Source: Caenorhabditis elegans (lineage: Eukaryota; Nematoda; Chromadorea; Rhabditida; Rhabditidae). From it: 64,000 nucleotides of DNA. A program made the translations under genes and the position numbers. Below are positions 44,501 through 54,518 of the stretch, in pieces (the stretch's first letter is position 1; every line of letters begins with the position of its first letter). The notes below the pieces were generated by a model. That model ran no database searches and was not told the DNA's origin. It was given only the letters and a program-made list of their open reading frames with translations. Location of the stretch: the NCBI RefSeq assembly GCF_000002985.6, contig NC_003279.8, positions 310,001 through 374,000 on the forward strand, in the 5' to 3' direction.

Positions 44501-47077
44501 GAATCTCGACCAAGATTCGGAGGATGTGACGTGGCGATCGATACGTCACGAATTCCACGACACACTTGACACGTGGCACGCGGAAGCTGTGAAGAAGAGA
44601 GATGAGAGACGTATGCACGGAGCAACACGGAGCAGAACGAGTAGTATTCGGAAGGAGAGCTTTACGAAAATTCAAAATGTTTCGATGACGTCATCGCCGG
44701 TAGGAATATCGATTTTTATGTATCGAATTTACTGGAAAACTATCAAAAGTTTAGGAAAAATATCGATTTTCCTGAAATTTATCGATTTTCCTGAAATTTA
44801 TCGATTTTCCTGAAATTTATCGATTTTCCTGAAATTTATCGATTTTTCTGGAATTTATCGATTTTTCTGGAATTTATCGATTTTCCTGAAATTTATCAAT
44901 TTTTCTGGAATTTATCGATTTTTCTGGAATTTATCGATTTTTCTGGAATTTATCGATTTTTCTGGAATTTATCGATTTTTCTGGAATTTATCGATTTTTC
45001 TGGAATATATCGATTTTTCTGGAATTTATCGATTTTTCTGGAATTTATCGATTTTTCTGGAATTTATCGATTTTTCTGGAATATATCGATTTTCCTGAAA
45101 TTTATCGATTTTTCTGGAATTTATCGATTTTCCTGAAATTTATCAATTTTTCTGGAATTTATCGATTTTTCTGGAATTTATCGATTTTTCTGGAATTTAT
45201 CGATTTTTCTGGAATTTATCGATTTTTCTGGAATATATCGATTTTTCTGGAATTCATCGATTTTTCTGGAATTCATCGAGTTTTCCGAGATTTATCGATT
45301 TTTCTGGAAATTTTACTCCCCAAAAATTTAACAATATATCGTGCCGAGACACGAAAAACTCTAAAAATTACAGATTCCAATCGGAGGCGGCCGCTCGAAA
45401 CCCGAAAGTTTCTCAAAATCAATCAATAGTCCTGTCATTCAATCGCCACTCTCTCCCTCACCAATCAAAGGAATGCCAAAGGTAATCGTGTCGAGACCCA
45501 CCACGCCACCTGCGCCTTTAAATTCCACGTTTTGTAGTCCCGCCACGATAGTATTTCCAATTCACTGGACGATTTTCCTGAAATGAGCATTTCACCGTCC
45601 CCCTCGACACCGAAATCCTCTTCCGGTGGCGGTCGCTTCGCACCAAAAGGAACTCGATTTAAAAAGGATTTCGAAATTCTCGTGAAACCTTCCCAGTCAC
45701 CACAGAATCCGTGGAAAATGGGCGGAGCTTCCGCGTCGATTCGCGAAGAAATTGATCCGCAGGAGATCCGATTCGACGAAGTTGTGAAGAAGGAACAGAA
45801 ATTGCAGACTAATATACGTGCGTCACTTGAAATTTTGGAAAAATCGATAATTTTCAAAAAAATCGACCTTTTTTTGGAAATTATCGATTATTCTTGAAAA
45901 TTATCGATTATTTTAAAAAATTATCGAATTTTCTGAAAAGGATCGATTTTTTCGGAAAAAGTTTCGATTTTCTCGAAAAATAACGACTTTTTTTTTGAAA
46001 ATTATCGATTTTTAAAGAAATTATCTATTTTTTTGGAATTTATCGATTTTTTTTAGGAAATTATCGATTTTTTTAAGGAAATTATCGATTTTTTTAAGGA
46101 AATTATCGATTTTTTTGGAATTTATCGATTTTTTTTAGGAAAAAGTTTCGATTTTTCTCGAAAAATAACGACTTTTTAAAAAAAATTATCGATTTTTAAA
46201 GAAATTATCTATTTTTTTGGAAATTATCGATTTTTTTTGAAAATCATCGATTTTTAAGGAAATTATCGATTTTTTTGGAATTTATCGATTTTTTTAGGAA
46301 ATTATCGATTTTTTTGAAATTTATCGATTTTTTTAGGAAATTATAGATTTTTTCTGAAAAATTATCGATTTCTCAAAGGAAAAGTATCGATTTTTGGAAA
46401 TTATCGATTTTTAAGGAAATTATCGATTTTTCAAAAGAAGAGTATGGATTTTTTGAAACTATCCATTTTTCTTTTAATTATTGATTTTTTTCCTGAAAAA
46501 TTATCGATTTCTCGATGGAAAAATATCGATTTTTCTGAAAATTATCGATATTCTTTTGGAAATTATCGATTATTCTAAAAAAAATTATCGATTTTGCAGG
46601 AAATTCTCGATTTTTAAAATAAAAACAGCGATTTTTTTTTTGAAAATCATCGATTTTTAGGGAAATTATCGATTTTTCTGAAAATTATCGATTATTTCTT
46701 CAAAATTATCGATTTTTCGAAGAAAAGTATGGATTTTTGGAAACAATCTATTTTTCTTCAAATTATTGATTTTTTTACCTGAAAAATTATCGATTTTTCT
46801 GAAAAAATATATAATACCACACATTAATTTCAGGAACCGGATTCAAAAAAGTGCAGCTTCTACCACACGTGGAGACGGAAGAGCTCGCCGGAGCTCAAAT
46901 TTTGGAGGTTTTTCGACGAGAACTTCACGATGAGGCGCTCATATGTGTAGGAATTTGTGATGGTTTTTTTCTCAAAAATTTGAAATTTTTCAGGTGGAAC
47001 TGGTGATGAGCGACGATTTGGAGGTGGAAAACGAGCAGATCATCTGGGGAAACATGCCGGGACTTGTTCGGCGTTAA
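38535..47077 (+). CDS. RCC1-like / BTB protein, IBtk-like
   Basis: Thirteen exons: 38535-38619, 38677-38904, 39352-39680, 40185-40346, 40641-40985, 41794-42080, 42866-43172, 43744-43964, 44381-44699, 45374-45481, 45538-45817, 46834-46946 and 46994-47077. They join in phase to 955 aa. Residues about 105-340 have RCC1-type blades (AVGSNRFFNLGLLSDG, QIYGCGKASSFLPDKTEE, WYCVGKCS). A BTB fold follows at about 490-620 (PSDIWYLKSSEKLKIPCHKY, then LLLLHSRQIGAMQRFH; helix LIECINFYDYHLMDEMF). The C-terminal FAPKGTRFKKDF, NPWKMGGASASIREEI and EVVKKEQKLQTN resemble the conserved tail of IBtk, a Cullin-3 substrate adaptor. N-terminal ankyrin repeats of vertebrate IBtk are not visible. A role as ubiquitin-ligase adaptor is inferred from the family. 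Introns hold minisatellites. Confidence 0.85.
39690..40160. repeat. Repeat-filled intron 3 of the RCC1/BTB gene
   Basis: Inverted and direct copies of GGTCTCGACACGAA / TTCGTGTCGAGACC and GTGTGCGCCTT-AAGG-ATTACTGTAG words occur between 39765 and 39970. Further GCGCCGAGACCTG-type words lie near 40115-40160. They belong to the same dispersed families seen at 490-600 and 32460-32580. Confidence 0.7.
42160..42545. repeat. Foldback repeat in intron 6 of the RCC1/BTB gene
   Basis: The left arm, 42165-42300, begins TATTACGGGAACACGAAATTC. The right arm, 42418-42545, ends GAGTTTTGTGTTCCCGTAATA, the mirror. The spacer is about 120 bases of A/T. Confidence 0.85.
43260..43640. repeat. AATCGATAATTTCCGGAAA minisatellite in intron 7
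   Basis: Degenerate units of about 19-20 bases (ATTTCCGGAAAAATCGATA and variants) fill about 380 bases of the intron. They are related in sequence to the arrays in introns 9 and 11 of the same gene. Confidence 0.75.
44760..45300. repeat. 19-bp minisatellite, about 28 copies, in intron 9
   Basis: The unit CGATTTTTCTGGAATTTAT is repeated head to tail with few substitutions (TTTCCTGAAATT variants at the left, ATATCGA in some). It is the most regular short array in the window, which points to recent expansion. Confidence 0.92.
45830..46810. repeat. TTATCGATTTTT-rich array filling intron 11
   Basis: Nearly 1 kb of loosely repeated ATTATCGATTTTTT-type words with variable spacing (about 17-22 bases). 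It is an older, degenerated relative of the 19-bp array in intron 9. Confidence 0.8.
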
Positions 47078-47239
47078 ATTTTAAATTTTTGATTTTTTTT
47101 TTTCTTGTAACTTGCATTTTTTGTTTAATTTAGTGTTTTCGGTGTTTTTTGTTGAAATTTTCGGGTTTTTAATATTCAAAAATTAATTAAATTATTATAA
47201 AATAAATGCATTTAGAAATGCGGTATAAATTGAAAATTT

Positions 47240-50200
47240 TCAAAAACCATCTCCCCGAATCCAGTGGTTTAGGATGAAAATCGTGGAAATCGAGCCGAAC
47301 GAGAGAATTCCGAGTTGCCACGTGGGTCTGAAAATTGAGTGTATTTAATTTTGGAAAATTTTGGAGATCTCTTACATTTTCTCAAAAATCCATAGCTTTT
47401 TCCCATTTTTTTGTTGCTGGATCATTTTCAGCTCTTCGGTTATATCGCAGACTTTGAAGCAAGGGTCTTCCGGGAGAATTTCCTGAACATTTGAAGTTTT
47501 TGGGTGAAAAAAAAGCTTTTTTAAAAGATTTTTTGGTATTTTCAAATAATATCGGAAATTTGCGTTTAAATTTTTTTTTTCAAAAAAGTGAATTTTTTCA
47601 AATTTTTCGAAAAATCGAAAAAAAAATTTTCGGGTTTCTGGAAATTTTAATTAAATGTGTTTATGATGATGAGAAAATATAGTTGACAAAATAATTTTTT
47701 CCGATTTGTCAATTTTTCAAAAAATTTGAAAACAATTTTTTCCATTTTTATTCCTGAACATAAAAAATTCGAAAAATTTTCGTTTTTAATAATATTTCGG
47801 AAAAATTTTGAATTTACCGTAGTTGTGTCATTTTTAAAGAAACTCACAATATTTCTAATCGAAGTATGCATATTTTTTAAATGAATTTTTGGAAAAATTT
47901 CAAACTTGTTTTTTGTTGAATTTTTCGATTTTCTTTCGTTTTTTTAAACAGAACAAATTTTTCATCATCTTTTCTACAAACAAAACAAAAAAAACAATTT
48001 TTGTTTTTAGAAAAGCGAGAAAAATTTCGAAAAATTATTTTAAAAGTTAGAAAAATATCAATTTTGAACGGAATTTTTTCAAAATTCGATTTTTTTGTTT
48101 ATTTTTCTAATATGTTCAGTTTTTGGCCATTTTTTTTTTTAAAAAGTTTGCTTTCAAAAAATTTTAAATGAGAATTTAGATTTTTTAACGAGAAATGTTG
48201 AAATTGAGAAGAAAAAAAAAATCAATTTTAAATAGAAAAATTTTCTTTTTCTAACATTTTCAGTTTTCTCAAAATTCCAAAAACTCGTACATCCTCCTGA
48301 CAAGTACAGTAATCCATTGGATCCAGATTCTCCTCTCCAACACTCGTTTCCCGAATTTTTTCGAACCAATTGTTCATTTTCATAAGAACCGAGCTCATCG
48401 CAATCAATTTCCCGATATTTCCATCGTATTCCTCCGAAAATTGCTGAAGCCGATTCAAATTTCCAATATCATGCTGGTGGAGAGAATACGGAGTGTTCAA
48501 TAGATCCGTAATTGATTTAACTTTAAAATTTGGTTTTTTCATTGTAATAATCATGCTAATCGTCTTGACATGATCTGTTAAATTCTCTCGTTTCGGCGGA
48601 GAATATAATCGATATTCCAGTGGCACGAGGTTGTCGAGAAATCTATTGAAATTCTGATAAATATCGTTCCAATCACTTCGAAGCTCGTCAGTTTCGGCTC
48701 CAGCTCCGCTTTTGAAGCCAGTCGTTTTTAGATTGTGCTCCAGCGTGTCTATTGAGCTCTGAAAATTTGATTTCAAAAATTTTGAGTAACTCAGACAACC
48801 CCATTTTTCATCTAATTCGAAATTAGCCACATCTTATAAGAAATTAACCACATCTAATTAGAAAAAACTTTTCTAATTAGAAAGGATGCATATCTAATTA
48901 GAAAAGCTGCACACCACATCTAATTAGAAGGGATGCTCGTCGAATTAGAAATGAGGCACATCGAATTAGAAAGGGGGCGCGTTGAATTAGAAGTTATGCG
49001 CATCTAATTAGAAAGGAGGCACATATAATTAGAAACACATTGCGCACCACATCTAATTAGAAGGGATGCTCGTCGAATAGTACTACCTTTTAATGTATGT
49101 ACTACCTTTTAATGTATGTACTACCTTTTAATGTATGTACTACCTTTTAATGTAAGTACTACCTTTTAATGTATGTACTACCTTTTAATGTATGTACTAC
49201 CTTTTAATGTATGTACTACCTTTTAATGTATGTACTACCTTTTAATGTATTACCTTTTGGCTCTTAATGTTGAAAATAAATCGAATCAAATTAGAAACAA
49301 TGCGCGTCGAATTAGAAAAAAAGCATGCCGAACTGGTGCGCGTTAGTTGACCCTATTTTTCTAATTAGATGAGAGGAATAGGGTTGTCTGAGTAAGACTG
49401 CAAATTATCAAAATTTTTTGGTTCAATTTGTTTTTGGAGAAAAAAGTGAAATTTCCTGGCAATTTTCAGTATTACGTAGACGTCGAAATATGAGATTTTT
49501 CACCATTTCTTATGGGTCTCGCCACGCCGACAATCAATTATTGTAGTTCATGTCGATTTACGGCGCCACTGTTGCATTAATATTCCAAATGACAAATTTG
49601 CCGCCGAGTTTAAAAAATTCAATAAAAGCCCGTAAATCGACATGAACTACAGTAGTTGGTTGTCGGCGTGACGAGACCCAATTCTCATCTTTCGACGTCC
49701 ACGTAATATAGAAATTTTTTTTTTGAAAAAATCAAACGATTTTGCCTCAAAAAATTCAAAACTGTAAATTCAAAAAATACCACAAAAAAAAAGCGAAAAA
49801 AATCGCGGAAGACAGTGGCGCCAGGCTGTCTCAATACAGTTTGATCTACAAAAAATGCGGGAATTTTTTCACAGAAAAATTGTGACGTCAGCACGTTCTT
49901 AATCATACGAAATCAGATGAGATTTCTGCGTCTGCCATCCCGCATTTTTCCAAGATCAAAGTGGAACTGGGACTTTCTGAATAGGACTTTCTGATTCCAC
50001 GTGGGAAGGATGACAAATCCAAAATTGCGATATTTCACTAATTTCACTGCTTGAATTTCCTTGGAACCAATCAGCGTCTTCAAACTCCGCCCACTCCATC
50101 TGATTGGTTGAAAAATGGGCGGAGCAAATCGCTGATTGGTCGCAGTTCTCATTTTTAGCCAAAGTTAAAAATCTCGATTTTTCAAGGTTTTTTGACCACC

Positions 50201-53200
50201 TCCAATTCCAAGCTTCTTCCTTACCTTCAAATCGTAGAATATTGCCAATTCTCTGATTGCATCGAGTCCTTCCTTCAAAACCACAACATCTTGCAACTCG
50301 AACCCCGAAAGCTGATATTTCTCGTTTAACTTGAATTCTCCTAGAATATCCTTCGCACGTAGCAACTCTCCAACGATTCCTTCAGTTGGTAGAAACTCTT
50401 GTAGAGTGTACACTGCCTCCCAGATCTTCTCAAGATCCCCGTAATTCCAGACATCTTCCGAGCTAGCCACAAGAAATTGCATATGTTGGTGTTTTTCGTT
50501 TCGAGCAACACATTCCAATGAGGATACGAAGTTAGACTCGTTGATTTTTGTTAAAACGTTTATCATGCTGGCGTAGATTTCCTCGAATTTGGTTTTTCTT
50601 TCTTGAAATTTTTTGTATAGTTTTGAGGGTACCATACAAAAATTCTCGGGAAACTTTTCGATATCATCTATCATCATCGTCAGGTTATCGAAATCTATAT
50701 ACTACAGTGTTTTTTGAAGAGTTTCCACGATATTTTGATCGGTTTGATGTTTGAATGCTTCGAGAATACGCTCGTCTCCGCAACGTCTTAACGTAATGCA
50801 AGGCTGTGCGGTGTGTACAAGTGTCTTGTTTAGCTCTTCAAAACCGGAGCGATACATAGAAATGGTTTCATGCGCAGCGTCCAGCTGCTCAGGGCTCTTG
50901 AAAGTTTTCAAACATTCCGAGAAGCTCTCAACAATGCTGTTGAGGTTATCCTTTGGCAGATTTTCCCGAATTTGATTAACTTCTGATAGATATTTATCGA
51001 TATATTCGATATTTTTATGATATTTTTCCGTGTTGTTTAGGATTTTTTGCATCGCAAATTCGAATTCCACATAGTATTCCAAAAACTTATTCAATGGATG
51101 CAGGAATTGAATTGATCCTTTGCCAGAAACGCTTTTTATCCAATAATTGCTCTGCTCTTTTATGGACTCTCGAATACTTTCTTCTCGTTTAGGGAGACCT
51201 AAAGCTCCACGATCAATTCGTTTTTTGAAAGAAATAATTCAAAAATACCCAAAAGAAAATTGCCTGATGGCCTGGAAGAATGCGTATCCGAGGATTGAAT
51301 ACTACGAATAACGTCCCTGACATTTCGCACCCAATTTGAAAGCCCCAGTGTCGTATTGGTGTCGCGAATCATTTCTAAATCACTCAACGCCGCTTCGAAA
51401 TTGTTCAGTCTTCCCACTGACAAGAAGTCTCGAACACTTTTACTTTCATTTTTCATTATAGTCGTAGCGAGTTTGAAGAGATAAAATGGATCTTGATGGA
51501 GCAATGCGAATTCTTTCTTGGCTCGTTCCGGAAAGAAATTTCTGTAGTAGGCGCCAACCTCTTCGACCGTTTCATAGTTCCGTTCTGTACGATCTTAAAA
51601 GGTGGAGTACCGAAATCTGGGGAATATTTCTAAATAACTCCAAATTTGCTCCTGATTTCAATTATCCATGTGAAAAAATTCAAAAAATCCCTGATTTTGT
51701 ATTTCGGCTTGAAATTGCCGAATTCCATTTGTGCACACATGCAAATTTTTCAAACGCGCGCCCAAAGAAATTATCATTGGAGCGCGTTTGCCTCATTTGA
51801 TTCTCTCCGGAGCACGGTAGCACAGAAACTAGATGGATTGGTTCATGATACTCAGTCTGGAAACCTATATTGGCTACTATCTCGAAAACCATCATAAAAT
51901 CGATTTTGCGATGCAAATAAGAAATGACCGCAATGAAATTATCTATCTCCATTCGTGATGAATTTTCGATTTTGTACTTCCTGGCCAAGTTATGCACGTT
52001 TGTTCGGTGGAGCGCGTTTTCACCCATCTAGCAACTGACACGGTGGTTCAGTAGCCAATATAGGTTTCCAGACTGAGTATCATGAACCAATCCATCTAGT
52101 TTCTGTGCTACCGTGCTGAACCACCGTGCTCCATCTACCGTATTTCTTCCATTAATATGGCTGCAATACTATTTTTCGATGGTCTTCCCGCTTGCAATAC
52201 TAATAGGGAGTGCAATACTAATTTTCAGAATATTTTTCTGCCTTTGAGCTTACTAGTTTTTTTCTGAAAAAGCTCGAATTTTATGTAAAAATTCAGAAAA
52301 TTGGTTTTAATTGTAACCTATAAGTTTCAAAAATTCAATCTCGTAGAAATTTTTTTGAAAAATTGTTGCAAAATAGGCAAAAAATATTGTAGAAGTCCTG
52401 AAATTAGCGAGACGGGATTGCAATAAAAAAAAGTAAACGCAAGACTATTAGGGAGTGCAAGACTAATAGGGAGTGCCATACTAATTTTCGGAAGGTCTCC
52501 GAGGGGCAATACTAATAGGGAGTGCAAATCTAATAGGGAGGCCATACTAATAGAAGAAATACGGTATTTTTAGTTCCTTTATTTTTTCAACGAGAAAATC
52601 AAATGAGGCAAACGCGCTGCAATGAAAATTTAAATTTATTTGTGCGCGCATTTGAAAAAACTCATTCGGACGCAAATAATATTCACGAATTTAAGCTGAA
52701 ATATAATATCAGGGAAATTTTTTTGTTTTTTTTTCATACAGATATTCTGAATCAGAGGAATTTTTTTTAGTTATTTGAAAATATTTCCTAGATTTCGGAA
52801 ATCAAAACAGCAGCTTTTGTACAACAGCTTTTTTTTAAATGTAAAACTTGTTTAAAAGTCAAACCACGTCCATTTTAAAAATTAATTTTTTAACTTATAA
52901 AATAAAAACATGTGGAATGCTTTTGCATGTACATTTATACAAGTTTTTTGAGAAAAATACATTTAAATTTGAAAAATGTGTTTACTAAAATTCTGATCAA
53001 TTTTTTTGTTATTATATATTAATAGCTGAACTTTACTTTAAGACAAAAATTCCTCTAATTAAAATCTACCTTCAAACCATTTTTTCAGTTTTTGCAAATT
53101 CTCCTCGGAAATCGCAGTAGGACTGGGAGCTAGATCATTGAGTGGCGAGAGAAAATCACGGAAATTTTTCAGGCGATTTTTCAGGCCCCATGTTGCCTCC

Positions 53201-53901
53201 CATCCGTATTTTGGTTTCATGAGAGATTGGAGATCATGAAATAAATGCAAAAAAGCATCCAGCGAGGTGGTGATCTTTTTCAGTGATTCTCGCTGTAGTT
53301 GAAGATGTGGGAGCTTCTTAAGTAAATTTACAGCTTCTTCTCTATCCTTATAAACTTTAGTGTTCTTCCTTTTCCCGACAATCTCCTCGAAAGCTCTCTG
53401 CTCATCCCATCCGCCAATAGATTTTGTTTTGTAGAAACTTGAAATCCTATCAAAATCGATATCCCGATCTAATAGCTGATTCGTCAGATCCGTAGAAGCG
53501 ATTTCGCCGCTGAGAAGCCCATCGACGATAAGATAGCAGTTAAGGAGCGGTGGTAGTGAGCTCATCCAGTGAATCCACAGGTTTATGGAGTCCTTTCCGT
53601 AGACTGAAATTATTTTTAATATTAAAGTAGAAAAAAATTATTATATAAACTAACTATACGCAGGAAAACTCGCATTAAGTTCCAGATTTCGATCGAAGAA
53701 TTGTGGATGTCCAGCTGGAAATTTTTATTTAAATTTAGTAAATTTAGTGAAGAAATTTAATTTAAAAATACCTGTCAAGCGCTGACCCTTAATCTGCTCC
53801 AACATTTGAATACCTTGCCGCTCCCTTTCCGAAATTTCGAGATCTCCGCAGTGTTTACCCGGTAGAAAAACAAGAAGAAAGGGAATTATCGTTATAATCA
53901 T
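47240..53901 (-). CDS. Nematode-specific WSN-domain protein, membrane anchored; integrity uncertain
   Basis: Phase-consistent exons (minus): 53901-53772, 53714-53655, 53603-53070, 51593-51264, 51198-50225, 48758-48285 (or to 48291), 47482-47376 and 47327-47240. Together they give about 898 codons. Exon 1 encodes a signal peptide (MIITIIPFLLVFLPG). Exon 3 has the WSN-type segment (CYLIVDGLLSGEIAS, TDLTNQLLDRDIDFDRISSF). Long helical regions follow. The last exon encodes a membrane span (WQLGILSFGSISTIFIL) with a short tail. Oddities: exon 4 uses acceptor TTTTAAG abutting a repeat element; its donor must be GC (51263-51262); a TAG stands in frame at 50704-50702. A 75-nt intron (50769-50695) would remove the TAG in phase, so the gene could be intact. 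The function of the family is unknown. The start follows an acceptor at 53908. Confidence 0.7.
48789..49393. repeat. Inverted-repeat element with CTAATTAGAAA subrepeats, WSN-gene intron
   Basis: The ends are ACTCAGACAACCC (48789) and its mirror GGGTTGTCTGAGT (49381-49393), followed inward by ATCTAATTNGAAA. The interior is many copies of CTAATTAGAAA with GGATGC, GGCGCG and similar spacers, plus a 19-bp array. The first end sits 31 bases upstream of the exon-6 acceptor, so reading frames that run into it are not exon. Confidence 0.8.
49078..49250. repeat. 19-bp tandem array, 9 copies
   Basis: The unit TACTACCTTTTAATGTATG is repeated nine times from 49079 with one AAGTAC variant and a truncated end. 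It lies within the inverted-repeat element at 48789-49393 and looks like a local expansion there. Confidence 0.95.
49514..49680. repeat. Short foldback repeat, about 167 bp
   Basis: The left end is GGGTCTCGCCACGCCGACAA and the right end is TTGTCGGCGTGACGAGACCC. The inner arms are TAGTTCATGTCGATTTACGG and the mirror CCCGTAAATCGACATGAAC. Lies in the intron between WSN-gene exons 5 and 6. Confidence 0.85.
51600..52800. mobile_element. Nested non-autonomous inverted-repeat elements (about 1.2 kb)
   Basis: The outer arms run inward from GTGGAGTACCGAAATCTGGG (51602) and outward to ATTTCCTAGATTTCGGAAA (about 52795). They include matching GCGTTTGCCTCATTTGATT (51784) and AATCAAATGAGGCAAACGCG (52599). 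A second pair, CTAGATGGATTGGTTCATGA at about 51830 and its mirror near 52080, lies inside. A third, TACCGTATTTCTTCC (52137) and GAAGAAATACGGTA (52552), encloses a further ACTAATAGGGAGTGC-rich core. So at least three elements are nested. There is no transposase. The left boundary touches exon 4 of the WSN gene. Confidence 0.7.
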
Positions 53902-54518
53902 CGTTATCTGGAAAAAAATTAATTTTCATGGAATATATTTCAAATTTTCGACAACCAAACGCTGAAAATTCACATTTTTTTCAGGAAATTTGGTTGAAAA
54001 ATCTGTTTTTCATAATATTTTGAGAAAAAAACAAGCGTAAAGGTATTCAAGGCGCATGCAATTCACTTAAGCCAGGGTCTCGAAGCGAACAGAAAACATA
54101 CGGTATTTGAAAATATTCTTGTTTTCCGCGGAAAGTCGCAGAATTTAATTTGATTTTTTTAACTTAAAAAAACAGAAAATTAACCGTTATACCTTTTGAG
54201 CAAAAAATTCTACAAGATAATAATTTAAAACAATTAAAAATTGAATAAACATTGAAAATTAAATGCTTAAATTTCAAGGCGCGTGCATCAAACTTTTGTT
54301 TGGGTCTCACACCGAATGTAACAAGTACGGTAAGAGTGCGCGCTTATTTTCATTTTTCGAATTTGTGCGACCAGTTCTCATGTTTTTTAAACGATTTTTG
54401 CGGTAATTTTGGCCATTTTTTCTAGTTCCCACCGACAAATTGCATTATTTCCGTATTTTCAACGAAAATTTTGTTAAAAAACCAACAAAAATTTAGAAAA
54501 TTGCATCATTTTGCAGGG
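53902..54518. promoter_or_regulatory. Divergent promoter, WSN gene / rnp-8
   Basis: 617 bases lie between the divergent starts, each start close behind an acceptor (53908 on minus, 54516 on plus). They contain dispersed-repeat words AGGGTCTCGAAGCG (54068) and GGGTCTCACACCG (54302). No coding exon is seen. Confidence 0.45.

Noticed and set aside
49913..50162. 79-aa minus-strand frame between WSN exons 5 and 6
   Set aside because: A strong donor GAAG|GTAAGG at 50225 joins in phase to the acceptor at 48759, so this stretch is intron. It also contains repeated CCGCCCA and CCAATCAG words.
51680..52027. 115-aa minus-strand frame as an extra WSN-gene exon
   Set aside because: It lies across arms of nested inverted-repeat elements, and exons 3 and 4 join in phase without it.
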